DNA of 46,080 nucleotides, from IMG/VR virus record IMGVR_UViG_3300006735_000062, positions 1 to 46,080 of that record; one strand, 5' to 3'. The DNA comes from a virus. Shown here piece after piece: positions 25,124 through 33,177 of this stretch. Positions within the stretch are counted from its first letter, which is position 1. Every line of letters starts with the position of its first letter. The notes under the pieces are model-generated. The model was not told the origin of the DNA and did no database searches. It saw only the letters and a list, made by a program, of their open reading frames with translations. The position numbers and the translations under genes are program-made.

Positions 25124-26203
25124 ATGCCTTTCGCTCCAAACCCAGTCACCACCGAACAACTCGTAGAGTATCTTACTGATAAAGTTGGCACTGAAGTCGG
25201 ATGTAACAACATTCGGGAAGCAGCAGATTCTCTGAATGTATCCTATGCTACTGCCTGTAAGCGCCTGAAGGATTATAAATCAGGTACGGGTAAGTGGAAT
25301 CTCTCTGCTCAAGAAATTGCGCGAGCATATGAGGCACCTTCCGCTGCCCCTGCAATCGAAGTATCCTACGTTCCTAATAAAGATGGTTCCTATGTCCCTT
25401 TTGGTAACTTCAGCAATGTTCGCAAAGTTATCTCCTCTCGTCAATTCTACCCTGTCTTTATCACAGGACTTTCGGGAAATGGTAAAACCCTGTCCGTTGA
25501 GCAGGCTTGTGCTGCAACGAATCGCGAGTTGATTCGTGTCAACATCACAATCGAAACGGATGAGGATGATCTTATTGGTGGTTTCCGTCTCGTCAATGGC
25601 GATACTGTTTGGCACAATGGTCCTGTCATCGAGGCTCTGGAGAGGGGAGCTGTACTTCTTCTAGACGAGATCGACCTTGCTAGTAACAAGATCCTGTGTC
25701 TGCAGTCTGTCCTTGAGGGTAAGGGTGTCTTCCTGAAGAAGATTGGTAAGTATATCCAACCCAAAGAAGGATTCAATGTTATTGCTACTGCCAATACCAA
25801 AGGCAAGGGTTCTGATGACGGTCGCTTTGTGGGAACCAATATCCTGAACGAAGCGTTCCTTGAAAGGTTCCCAATCACATTTGAGCAGGATTATCCTTCT
25901 GCTGCCATTGAGCATAAGATTCTTATGAACTCTGGTTGTGATGAGATCTTTGCAGACAATCTGATCAAGTGGGCAGGTGTGATTCGTAAGACTTTCTTTG
26001 ACGGTGGTGTTGATGAAGTTGTTACTACCCGTCGTCTTGTTCATATCGTTCGTGCCTTTGAAATCTTTGGTGATCGCATGACAGCAATTACCACTTGCAC
26101 CAACCGATTTGATGAAGATACTAAGCAATCTTTCCTTGATCTCTATACGAAGGTTGACGCAGGAGAAGATTCGGAATATAATGAAGTTGAAGAAACCCTC
26201 TGA
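25124..26203 (+). CDS. cobS: MoxR-type AAA+ ATPase, CobS-like
   Basis: A 359-residue ATPase. The N-terminal about 75 residues contain a helix-turn-helix-like stretch (NIREAADSLNVSYATACKRL). Then come Walker A GLSGNGKT (115-122), Walker B LLLDEID (Asp181-Glu182), a sensor in VIATANTKGKG and an Arg-bearing NEAFLERFPITF. In bacteria CobS with CobT inserts cobalt into the corrin ring. Cyanophages widely carry this gene, and a role in host B12 synthesis has been proposed. The neighbouring VWA/peptidase suggests instead, or in addition, an AAA+ remodelling machine. It has its own promoter. Confidence 0.88.
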   Translation: MPFAPNPVTTEQLVEYLTDKVGTEVGCNNIREAADSLNVSYATACKRLKDYKSGTGKWNLSAQEIARAYEAPSAAPAIEVSYVPNKDGSYVPFGNFSNVRKVISSRQFYPVFITGLSGNGKTLSVEQACAATNRELIRVNITIETDEDDLIGGFRLVNGDTVWHNGPVIEALERGAVLLLDEIDLASNKILCLQSVLEGKGVFLKKIGKYIQPKEGFNVIATANTKGKGSDDGRFVGTNILNEAFLERFPITFEQDYPSAAIEHKILMNSGCDEIFADNLIKWAGVIRKTFFDGGVDEVVTTRRLVHIVRAFEIFGDRMTAITTCTNRFDEDTKQSFLDLYTKVDAGEDSEYNEVEETL

Positions 26204-26205
26204 TT

Positions 26206-26490
26206 ATGAAATACAATGAAGAAGAGCTCCTTCGGGAGCTCAAAGACTATATCATTGGCACATACAATCAGCACTATGCAACTGGCGATGATAGTGTCCA
26301 GACGCTAGATCTGATTGATGCCTGTGGAGATGCTGAGGCATTCTGTAGGAGCAACATCCTAAAGTATGCTTCTCGATATGATAGGAAAGGAACTGCCCGT
26401 CGTGACATCATCAAGATCCTTCACTACGGTCTTCTCCTTCTTTACTTCAGCGACAAATCTGCACCCCCTACTGAAACGTATCCTCAATGA
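26206..26490 (+). CDS. DUF3310-like small protein
   Basis: A 94-residue protein. The block NQHYATGDDSVQTLDLID..., AFCRSNILKYASRYDRKGT and the C-terminal RDIIKILHYGLLLL resembles DUF3310 (His-Tyr near the start, then N-x-x-KYxxRxxxKG). That family is common in phages and sometimes listed as a putative nucleotide kinase, without proof. It lies two bases after cobS and overlaps the clamp gene by four bases. Confidence 0.65.
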   Translation: MKYNEEELLRELKDYIIGTYNQHYATGDDSVQTLDLIDACGDAEAFCRSNILKYASRYDRKGTARRDIIKILHYGLLLLYFSDKSAPPTETYPQ

Positions 26491-27152
26491 CCGTAATTAC
26501 CCGCCCAACAATTGAAGTCCTCAAGAACTTTTGTTCAATCAATAAATCTATTGTCATCAAACCTGGCAATACAATTGCTACTCTTAGTATCAACAAAAAC
26601 ATTCTTGCTATCGCTAAAGTCGAAGAGCAGTTTGATTCGCAGATTTCTATTTACGATCTGGGTGTATTCCTTGGCGGTCTGTCTCTCTTTGATGCGCCGA
26701 AGATCGATACTACCGAGTCCAATTACGTCACTGTAAGTGATACAGCAGGCAAGTCGAAGACTCGTTTCTTCTATGCTGACCCTGATATCATCACTCAACC
26801 ACCTGAGAAAGAGATCAACCTTCCTAGTTGTGATGTAGATTTCGTTCTCCCTGCTACGGCATTGCAGCAACTGCAACGTGCTGCTAGTATCTATCAACTG
26901 CCTGACCTGTGTCTTCATGCTGACGGTGCTCAGATGTTCCTATCTGTGACTGATCGTAAGAACGATACTTCCAACAGTTACTCTGTTCAGGTTGAAGGTA
27001 TGCCTATGGAGGACACTGATCGGTTCTGCTATTGCTTCAAAGTGGAGAATCTGAAACTCCTGCCTGGTGGATACAACGTTTACATTAGTAAGCAGAACGT
27101 TGCTAGGTTTGAGGGTGAAAACATTAAATACTTTATTGCACTAGAACCGTGA
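26487..27152 (+). CDS. gp45: sliding clamp (gp45)
   Basis: A trimeric DNA clamp that tethers the polymerase gp43 and, with gp55, activates late promoters. It has 221 residues (T4: 228). The start TRPTIEVLKNFCSINKSIV and the later DVDFVLPATALQQLQRAASIYQ match gp45. It is first in the clamp and clamp-loader run 45-(speD)-44-62, preceded by a DUF3310-like gene. Confidence 0.92.
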   Translation: MTVITRPTIEVLKNFCSINKSIVIKPGNTIATLSINKNILAIAKVEEQFDSQISIYDLGVFLGGLSLFDAPKIDTTESNYVTVSDTAGKSKTRFFYADPDIITQPPEKEINLPSCDVDFVLPATALQQLQRAASIYQLPDLCLHADGAQMFLSVTDRKNDTSNSYSVQVEGMPMEDTDRFCYCFKVENLKLLPGGYNVYISKQNVARFEGENIKYFIALEP

Positions 27153-27158
27153 CCCATT

Positions 27159-27500
27159 ATGCGACACATCATATTCACACTGAAAGGTTGCCCCTTTCCG
27201 CTTTGTGATGATGAATCGCACATCCGCACTATGCTTGTGAATGCTGCTGTAATGTCCAACAGCACATTACTAGATGTGTCCTCCCATAAGTTTGAACCTT
27301 ATGGTGTAACCGCTATCGCACTTCTTGCTGAATCACATATCAGCATCCATACATGGCCAGAGAAGTGCCTGGCGGTATGTGACGTGTTCACCTGTGGCGA
27401 ACACACTCTCCCTCAATCAGCAGCACAATACATGTTTGAACGCATGGAAGCAACTGACTGGGTGGGAACTGAAATTAAACGACCTTTAGATGATGAATGA
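27159..27500 (+). CDS. speD: S-adenosylmethionine decarboxylase proenzyme
   Basis: A pyruvoyl enzyme that makes decarboxylated SAM, the aminopropyl donor for spermidine. The 113-residue prokaryotic form has the self-cleavage site ESHISIHTWPE; cleavage before Ser59 would create the pyruvoyl group. The conserved Cys of VCDVFTCGEH is also present. It lies inside the clamp operon between gp45 and gp44 and overlaps gp44 by 11 bases. Cyanophages are known to carry speD. Polyamines may help DNA packing or translation. Confidence 0.9.
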   Translation: MRHIIFTLKGCPFPLCDDESHIRTMLVNAAVMSNSTLLDVSSHKFEPYGVTAIALLAESHISIHTWPEKCLAVCDVFTCGEHTLPQSAAQYMFERMEATDWVGTEIKRPLDDE

Positions 27501-28434
27501 TTTTTTGTGGGTAGAGAAGTATCGTCCTCAGACTGTGGATGAATGCATTCTCCCCGAATCCGTGAAAGACACCTTTAAAAGTTTTATTGAGCAGGGTGAA
27601 ATTCCCAACCTCCTGCTTACTGGAACTGCTGGTGTTGGTAAGACTACTATTGCTAAGGCACTCTGCAATGAATTGGGAGCAGACTACTATGTTATCAATG
27701 GGTCCGATGAAGGTAGATTCCTGGACACTGTACGCAATCAGGCAAAGAACTTTGCCTCTACTGTGTCTCTCACTTCTACTGCTCGTCACAAAGTTCTTAT
27801 CATTGATGAGGCAGATAACACGACGCCAGATGTACAACTTTTGCTTCGTGCAAGTATCGAAGAGTTCCAGAAAAACTGTAGGTTCATATTCACTTGTAAC
27901 TTCAAAAACAAGATTATTACACCGCTACATAGCAGAACAACAGTAGTTGAATTTAATGTCCGTGGGCAAACTAAACAACAGTTGGCAGCGTCTTTCTTCG
28001 ATCGCTGCAGAGATATCCTCGAACGCGAGAAGGTCACCTTTGCGCCACGAGTTGTGGCAGAAGTCGTACAAAAATACTTCCCAGATTTCCGACGCACCCT
28101 CAACGAACTGCAGCGATATTCAAGCACAGGGTCTATTGACACTGGCATTCTGGCGGCGCTAGGTGATGCTAATATCGATTCTCTAGTTGAGAGTCTGAAG
28201 AACAAAAAGTTCAACGATGTTAAGAAGTGGGTAACCCAGAACCTTGATTCTGATCCTGCTGCCATCATGCGTAAACTCTATGACAATCTGTCTAGTGTGA
28301 TGGATGGTCCTAGTGTTGCTGCTGCTGTATTGATCATTGCAGAGTATCAATATAAGTCTGCCTTTGTGGTAGATCAAGAGATCAATCTTCTTGCTTGTCT
28401 TACACAACTAATGCTGGAGTGTAACTTCAAATGA
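27490..28434 (+). CDS. gp44: clamp loader large subunit (gp44)
   Basis: An AAA+ ATPase that opens gp45 and loads it on primed DNA with gp62. It has WVEKYRPQTVDECILP at the start, Walker A GTAGVGKTT, Walker B VLIIDEADN, sensor 1 FTCNFKNKI and an arginine-finger region in PLHSRTTVVEF. It has 314 residues (T4: 319). ATG 27490 and 27493 are both possible starts. Confidence 0.95.
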   Translation: MMNDFLWVEKYRPQTVDECILPESVKDTFKSFIEQGEIPNLLLTGTAGVGKTTIAKALCNELGADYYVINGSDEGRFLDTVRNQAKNFASTVSLTSTARHKVLIIDEADNTTPDVQLLLRASIEEFQKNCRFIFTCNFKNKIITPLHSRTTVVEFNVRGQTKQQLAASFFDRCRDILEREKVTFAPRVVAEVVQKYFPDFRRTLNELQRYSSTGSIDTGILAALGDANIDSLVESLKNKKFNDVKKWVTQNLDSDPAAIMRKLYDNLSSVMDGPSVAAAVLIIAEYQYKSAFVVDQEINLLACLTQLMLECNFK

Positions 28435-28574
28435 TCAAACAAATCAAGTCACATTGGTATTATGTTTTCTGGGGTGCTGCTACAGTTGCTGTAGTTGCAG
28501 GTCAGATTTACATCGGATCTGGTTACTACCAGATGTCAAATTCTATTAATTCTATCGTGGAGAAACTTAAATGA
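28431..28574 (+). CDS. small membrane protein
   Basis: A 47-residue protein starts by ATGA overlap with gp44 and ends by ATGA overlap with the next gene. One transmembrane segment (YYVFWGAATVAVVAGQIYIG) has a short basic N-terminus, giving a probable N-in topology. No function is known. Confidence 0.65.
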   Translation: MIKQIKSHWYYVFWGAATVAVVAGQIYIGSGYYQMSNSINSIVEKLK

Positions 28575-28873
28575 CTGTACAGTACATCCGTCTAATCAGT
28601 GGAGAGAATGTCGTTGCTGATATTCTTGAGGACACTGCAGAAGGTATCACTGTATGTGATGCTATTACCGCTGTCCCTGCTAACGCTGAAGGCACACAAC
28701 TGGGATTTGTCCCTTTCGCACCTCTACAAGATCCTGACGAAAAAGAACTTACAATTCCTAGACAGTTTGTAATGTTCGTGGTCAAACTTGCACCCAACCT
28801 GGAAGAACAGTATAATAAGATGTTCAATCGCACCAGTGTGATCTCTGCTCCGACTAAGAAACTGATTCTATGA
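28571..28873 (+). CDS. LSm-like small protein (paralogue 2 of 4)
   Basis: A 100-residue protein. IRLISGENVVADILEDTAEG, a strand with CDAITAVPA, a loop LGFVPFAPL, a strand FVMFVVKL and the C-terminal PNLEEQYNKMF match the pattern of the proteins at 17882, 36232 and 36548. The Gly-Glu turn after the first strand and the closing hydrophobic strand suggest an Sm/LSm-type beta barrel. It lies between clamp-loader and dam genes. The function is unknown. Confidence 0.68.
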   Translation: MTVQYIRLISGENVVADILEDTAEGITVCDAITAVPANAEGTQLGFVPFAPLQDPDEKELTIPRQFVMFVVKLAPNLEEQYNKMFNRTSVISAPTKKLIL

Positions 28874-29703
28874 CATCTTTGAAAACTCCTCTTCGTTATC
28901 CTGGTGGTAAGTCCCGTGCTGTCAAAAAGATGGCACAGTTCTTTCCACTCTTTTCTGACTATAAAGAGTTTCGCGAACCTTTCCTTGGCGGTGGTTCTGT
29001 AGCACTGTACATCACACAGATGTATCCTCATCTAGATATCTGGGTGAATGATCTGTACGAACCTCTATACACATTCTGGACCCAACTACAGGAGAATAGT
29101 AATGAAATTAGGTCCCAACTCATCCAACTTAAACAAAGGCACCCTGACCCCAGTTCGGCAAAATATCTTTTCCTGGAGTCTAAAGAATATCTTGCCAAAC
29201 CCTGCAGACAGACTGATGCTACGGCTCGTGCTGTCAGTTTCTATATTGTTAACAAGTGCTCTTTTTCTGGTCTCTCTGAGTCCTCCTCGTTCAGCAAGCA
29301 GGCGTCAGACTCAAACTTTAGTGTGCGAGGAATTGAAAAACTCCCCTACTATGGACAACTCATCAAGGACTGGAGAATCACTAATCTGTCGTATGAAGAA
29401 TTGATGACAGACGACAAGTCTGCATTTGTTTATCTGGATCCTCCTTATGAAATTAAATCCAACCTATACGGGAAGAGAGGCGACATGCATAAGGGATTTG
29501 ATCATGACAAGTTTTCTTTTGATTGTGATAAGTTCAAATGTGATCAAATGGTTTCATACAATTCTTCCAACCTGATTAAGTCTCGTTTCTTAGATTGGAA
29601 ACCGTATGAATATGATCATACATATACGATGAGATCGGTGGGTGAATATATGAAAGAGCAGCAACAACGTAAAGAACTTCTCCTCCTGAATTATGTCGTA
29701 TGA
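28870..29703 (+). CDS. dam: DNA adenine methylase (Dam type)
   Basis: A SAM-dependent N6-adenine methyltransferase, class alpha. The N-terminal TPLRYPGGKSRAV and FREPFLGGGSVAL (SAM site) are followed by the catalytic YLDPPYE near residue 190. It has 277 residues, normal for Dam (T4 Dam: 259). The usual target of this family is GATC, which cannot be read from the sequence alone. It may protect phage DNA from host or phage nucleases, or mark strands. It overlaps genes on both sides by four bases. Confidence 0.9.
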   Translation: MTSLKTPLRYPGGKSRAVKKMAQFFPLFSDYKEFREPFLGGGSVALYITQMYPHLDIWVNDLYEPLYTFWTQLQENSNEIRSQLIQLKQRHPDPSSAKYLFLESKEYLAKPCRQTDATARAVSFYIVNKCSFSGLSESSSFSKQASDSNFSVRGIEKLPYYGQLIKDWRITNLSYEELMTDDKSAFVYLDPPYEIKSNLYGKRGDMHKGFDHDKFSFDCDKFKCDQMVSYNSSNLIKSRFLDWKPYEYDHTYTMRSVGEYMKEQQQRKELLLLNYVV

Positions 29704-30311
29704 ACACACAGTTAATTGATAACTATCATGTTTATATTCCTCAATTAATCAGCGAGGAAGAAGCAGTTAGTTATGCTGATGAATTTATTAAATTTGATGA
29801 GCAGTATCATTATCCAACAGATGATAAATTGCTGCATGCAATGAATTCAATGGAATCTACAGCAGCATCTCTGTACAATCAAATTGGTGCAGTAGAATTA
29901 CTGTGTAGATTGACACCGCAGATTAGTTCTATCGTTGAAGAGACTGTTGTTCCTTCATATTCATTTGCTAGAATATATCGTAACAACGATTTCTTACCTC
30001 CACATGTAGATCGTGCCGCGTGTGAAATCTCACTGACTCTGCATATGAAAGGGGACCACAGTTGGCCCTTTGAAATTGAAAAACCTGATGGTACAATACA
30101 ATCATTTGAATTGAATCGTGGTGATGCTGTATTGTATTTGGGTCCTGTTGCTTTCCATAGCAGGAACACTAAGTATCAAGGAACTGAGTATGTACAGTTC
30201 TTCCTGCACTATGTAAGAAGCAGGGGTATCTACTGCAACGCTGTATTTGACAGCATGGCAGTTATGAATGATCATGAAACACTATTGAAAGAATACCATG
30301 CCTTACGATGA
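29700..30311 (+). CDS. 2OG-Fe(II) oxygenase-like protein
   Basis: A 203-residue protein. Core motifs are LPPHVDRAACEISLTLH with His and Asp, NRGDAVLYLGPVAFHSRN with the distal His, and a closing strand EYVQFFLHYV. A canonical 2-oxoglutarate Arg is less clear than in the other members. It starts in the dam stop (ATGA) and overlaps gp62 by 14 bases. It is the fourth oxygenase in the window. Confidence 0.75.
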   Translation: MNTQLIDNYHVYIPQLISEEEAVSYADEFIKFDEQYHYPTDDKLLHAMNSMESTAASLYNQIGAVELLCRLTPQISSIVEETVVPSYSFARIYRNNDFLPPHVDRAACEISLTLHMKGDHSWPFEIEKPDGTIQSFELNRGDAVLYLGPVAFHSRNTKYQGTEYVQFFLHYVRSRGIYCNAVFDSMAVMNDHETLLKEYHALR

Positions 30312-30699
30312 ACGCTATCCTCTAAAGGATTATTTGAACTCTATCAATCTGACTAAAGATTATTTGATGGATGAAGATCCCCTTTGGGAAAAGAACTATC
30401 CCGTGTATGTAGTTAACAGGTGTATGTCTCAACACCTAGATACTATCATGGTCGCTAATGAAATGAACCAGAATTCTCATCTGGACAAGAAATTACAATA
30501 TGATTTCTTTATAAATACGGTGAGACCCCGCAAGAGATTTTCTCCTTGGGGTAAAAAACAAAAGGTTGATGATCTTGAACTTGTCAAGCAATATTATGGA
30601 TACTCCAATGAAAAGGCAATACAAGCACTTAGGATTCTCACTCCAACTCAAATCGATTTCATTAGAACTAAACTGAATACAGGGGGTAAGAAACGATGA
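30298..30699 (+). CDS. gp62: clamp loader small subunit (gp62)
   Basis: The partner of gp44. It starts YPLKDYLNSINLTKDYLMDEDPLWEKNYP and has NRCMSQHLDTIMVANEMN, close to the T4-like gp62 pattern. Then comes YDFFINTVRPRKRFSPW. At 133 residues it is shorter than T4 gp62 (187), as is usual in cyanophages. It overlaps regA by four bases. Confidence 0.88.
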   Translation: MPYDERYPLKDYLNSINLTKDYLMDEDPLWEKNYPVYVVNRCMSQHLDTIMVANEMNQNSHLDKKLQYDFFINTVRPRKRFSPWGKKQKVDDLELVKQYYGYSNEKAIQALRILTPTQIDFIRTKLNTGGKKR

Positions 30700-31124
30700 A
30701 CGAAGTGAAAGAAGTCCAATGGACTAAAGATGATATGGTTGAGGTCAATCTCAAAGAACCTGATGATTTTCTGAAGGTGCGTGAGACTCTTACTCGTATT
30801 GGTGTTGCTTCTCGTAAAGAGAAAAAATTATATCAGTCCTGCCACATTCTACATAAAAAAGGACAGTATTATATTGTACATTTCAAAGAACTGTTTGCTC
30901 TAGATGGTAAGAAGGCGAACCTTTCTGAGAACGATGTACAAAGACGCAATAGAATTATTAAATTGTTATCTGACTGGGGACTTGTAGAGATCGTAAAAGA
31001 ATCTGCAATCAAAGATGCTGCACCACTCAGTCAAATTAAAGTTATCTCGTATAAAGATAAGGGTGAATGGACGCTAGAATCTAAGTACAACATTGGCAAG
31101 AAAAGACAGGTTCCAGAATCCTAA
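30696..31124 (+). CDS. regA: RegA translational repressor
   Basis: An RNA-binding protein that blocks ribosome binding on many early T4 mRNAs, including its own operon. The block EPDDFLKVRETLTRIGVASRK, then LYQSCHILHKKGQYYIVHFKE, matches T4 RegA almost residue for residue. It has 142 residues with a 15-residue N-terminal extension compared with T4 (122); a later start is not excluded, but no good ATG lies there. Confidence 0.94.
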   Translation: MNEVKEVQWTKDDMVEVNLKEPDDFLKVRETLTRIGVASRKEKKLYQSCHILHKKGQYYIVHFKELFALDGKKANLSENDVQRRNRIIKLLSDWGLVEIVKESAIKDAAPLSQIKVISYKDKGEWTLESKYNIGKKRQVPES

Positions 31125-31127
31125 ATA
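31121..31127 (+). promoter_or_regulatory. late promoter (CTAAATA form) and nearby TATAAT
   Basis: CTAAATA overlaps the regA stop and lies 24 bases before ATG 31151. A TATAAT sits at 31137-31142; if used, its transcript would begin almost at the ATG, which has no ribosome site of its own. Confidence 0.45.
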
Positions 31128-31150
31128 GAGCTGCCGTATAATGCAGATAT

Positions 31151-31570
31151 ATGTCAGAAGAAGTAAAAAAGGAGGAACCTAAAAAGAAGGGTATTCTCGG
31201 AAAACTTAAAGAGGCAGCCGATGATAAAGAAGAGCAACTTGCTATTCTTTCTACCTTTGTTAGACTCGGTATTCTTGTTTGGAGCGGCGGAATCCTGACC
31301 CTGGCATACATCAAACTACCACCTGCTTTGGGTATTCCAGAGCAGAAACTCGATCCGACTTTTATAGCCTCGGTGTTTACTGGGGTTTTAGCTACCTTCG
31401 GGGTTCAGGCAGCGAAGGGTAAAGAAGGTGGTGGTAATGGTGGTGGTATCACTAAAGAACAGATGGAGAGACTAATTGAAAAGGCAGCACAAACTGCTCC
31501 TTCTCAAACAATTAGAATCGAACAAGCACCTGTTCAGATCACAACTAAAGATGACTCATACAAAATGTAA
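31151..31570 (+). CDS. membrane protein with two hydrophobic segments
   Basis: A 139-residue protein. A charged N-terminus (KKEEPKKKGILGKL) is followed by hydrophobic segments around residues 40-56 (LGILVWSGGILTLAYI) and 70-85 (FIASVFTGVLATFGV). Then come a Gly-rich linker and a soluble C-terminus. Two helices and size would allow a holin-like or virion-membrane role, but no family is recognised. It starts the + strand half of the island between regA and hsp20. Confidence 0.75.
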   Translation: MSEEVKKEEPKKKGILGKLKEAADDKEEQLAILSTFVRLGILVWSGGILTLAYIKLPPALGIPEQKLDPTFIASVFTGVLATFGVQAAKGKEGGGNGGGITKEQMERLIEKAAQTAPSQTIRIEQAPVQITTKDDSYKM

Positions 31571-31575
31571 TTACT

Positions 31576-31854
31576 ATGCAAAAAATTATTAATGTATTAG
31601 CAGTCCTATCATTCGCTGGTGTCGCAGGCATCGTGGGTGGTGGGACTTATGTGTATCTACAGAAAGATGCACTTATCGAATCCGCTAAGGAAAAGGTTGC
31701 TGCTGCCGCAGCAGAAGCGATTGCAGGAGCACTCCCTGGCATGATGGGTGGTGCTTTGCCTAAGACAACTGGTGGTGCAATCCCTCTACAAGGCACACAG
31801 GCACCCACTAGCGGGATGGGACTACCATTAGGAGGGGGAATTCCTGGAATGTGA
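31576..31854 (+). CDS. small membrane-anchored Gly/Ala/Pro-rich protein
   Basis: A 92-residue protein. One N-terminal hydrophobic segment (LAVLSFAGVAGIVGGGTYVY) is followed by an Ala-rich helix (KEKVAAAAAEAIAGAL) and a low-complexity Gly/Met/Pro tail. No domain is recognised. The composition suggests an extended, structural protein. It ends within the start of the next gene. Confidence 0.7.
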   Translation: MQKIINVLAVLSFAGVAGIVGGGTYVYLQKDALIESAKEKVAAAAAEAIAGALPGMMGGALPKTTGGAIPLQGTQAPTSGMGLPLGGGIPGM

Positions 31855-32414
31855 TGAAACCTGTAACTCTATTTGCTGTTGTTGCTGGAGGTATCTTAGG
31901 TATCTCCCATATTGGTATGATTGGGATGTTATACAATTCCAGAAAATTGCCAGTTATCGATCCACCTGTAGGTGAATATTCATCCTATAAGGCAGAGGTT
32001 GGCACTAACGGATACAAAATAGAATACAAGGGTAATGATCCCAAGACCATGGAAGTCGAAAAATTTGTAGATAAGAAGAATGGATTCTTTGGTATTGGTG
32101 GTAAATCTATTGTAACCTTTAAAGAAGAATACACTATGGATGGTGCTCGCCATCTGGGAGCGAACTCCGAGGGAAAGTTAACCGCTGCCAACGTGGCATG
32201 CATCGAAGCGGTGGGCGGTGGCAAACAGACTGGTCGTGTCGTCGGCGCTAGCATGGGTGCCGCTGCTGCTGGTTATGTCACAGGCATACCCTTCGTAGGA
32301 CCCGTCCTAGGCGGTCTGGTTGCCCTCTTCGGCGCTGATAAGGGTGCTGATGTGGGTGGTGAACTTGCTACTGAACTGAGTGAGGACTGTGAGGATGGAG
32401 ATACAAAAGATTGA
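31854..32414 (+). CDS. glycine-zipper membrane protein
   Basis: A 186-residue protein from ATG 31854 (TGATG overlap; an in-frame GTG lies three bases earlier). It has an N-terminal hydrophobic anchor (residues 4-26), a soluble beta domain, and a C-terminal glycine zipper (GRVVGASMGAAAAGYVTG, then VGPVLGGLVALFGADKGADV). Such zippers form membrane helix pairs in outer-membrane or surface proteins. It overlaps the next gene by 20 bases. The role is unknown. Confidence 0.7.
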   Translation: MKPVTLFAVVAGGILGISHIGMIGMLYNSRKLPVIDPPVGEYSSYKAEVGTNGYKIEYKGNDPKTMEVEKFVDKKNGFFGIGGKSIVTFKEEYTMDGARHLGANSEGKLTAANVACIEAVGGGKQTGRVVGASMGAAAAGYVTGIPFVGPVLGGLVALFGADKGADVGGELATELSEDCEDGDTKD

Positions 32415-33177
32415 TATCCCTCGTAGGGAGGTGGGCGTACAACCGATTCCTAGGGTATATACCCCTGAATGGTTAAAGAGCGCCCCCACAGTCCTCCCTC
32501 CGAACCCTCCAGTGACTACTCAGATTGGTGTGCCTATCATCAATATGCCTGGGTGTGTTGAGGCACACGAACAGAATTCTGGTAGGGAGAAGAGTGGTAT
32601 TCTGTCTGCAGATGACCCGAAAGGTGTGAAGGTCTTCTGTGACTCTGGTATGCCCTCGTTCAATCCTATTAATTACGATAAAGATAAATTAAAGTTTCCA
32701 CAGAAAAAGGTAGAACCTCCAAAGATTCCACCCCCTGAACCTTTAGAACCACCTACAGCACCTAAGGTTCCTGATAAATTACCACAATGTCCTACAGAAG
32801 TGCAGAAGCTTGAAGCACCAGTAGGGACATTAACTGATGCTGGTAGGAAGAAGATTGTTGAATACAGGATGGTTGAAAAACAATGTGTCGCAATCAAAGA
32901 TGATTTAGAGATTGTTGATCAGGTTGTCAAAGCAATTCCATCAACAGGACAAGTTGTAACTACAGCATCAATTACTATTATTGCAACCGCTGCAGCAACA
33001 GCAACTCCTTTCTTATTGAAGGCTGTCAAACCTATCGTCAAACAGATAATCAAAAAAATTAAGAAGAAACTAGGAAAAGAACCTCCTAAGTTAACTGCTA
33101 ATGAGATTCGTGCTAATCAATATAGACAAAAGAAAGGGTTGCCTGAACTCAAGCAACCCAAGAAGAAGAAAAAATAA
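32395..33177 (+). CDS. proline-rich protein with basic C-terminus
   Basis: A 260-residue protein from ATG 32395; an upstream GTG at 32380 is possible. The first half is Pro-rich with repeated P-P-x-P-like runs (for example PPKIPPPEPLEPPTAPKVP). A hydrophobic segment lies near residues 186-202 (ASITIIATAAATATPFLL). The Lys-rich C-terminus ends QPKKKKK. The stop abuts the stop of the opposing gene. It contains the terminator of that opposing operon. It may be a virion or envelope-spanning protein; no family is named. Confidence 0.72.
   Translation: MEIQKIDIPRREVGVQPIPRVYTPEWLKSAPTVLPPNPPVTTQIGVPIINMPGCVEAHEQNSGREKSGILSADDPKGVKVFCDSGMPSFNPINYDKDKLKFPQKKVEPPKIPPPEPLEPPTAPKVPDKLPQCPTEVQKLEAPVGTLTDAGRKKIVEYRMVEKQCVAIKDDLEIVDQVVKAIPSTGQVVTTASITIIATAAATATPFLLKAVKPIVKQIIKKIKKKLGKEPPKLTANEIRANQYRQKKGLPELKQPKKKKK
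33127..33159 (-). terminator. intrinsic terminator of the minus-strand operon
   Basis: Read on the minus strand, GGGTTGC (33159-33153) pairs with GCAACCC (33142-33136) around a ten-base loop and is followed by TTTCTTTT. It begins about 20 bases past the stop of the 33178 gene and lies inside the coding end of the opposing + gene. Confidence 0.7.

Noticed and set aside
25124-26203. Reading cobS as proof that the phage makes vitamin B12
   Set aside because: Only the ATPase and a VWA partner are present, with no other cobalamin gene in the window; MoxR-type ATPases serve many other roles.
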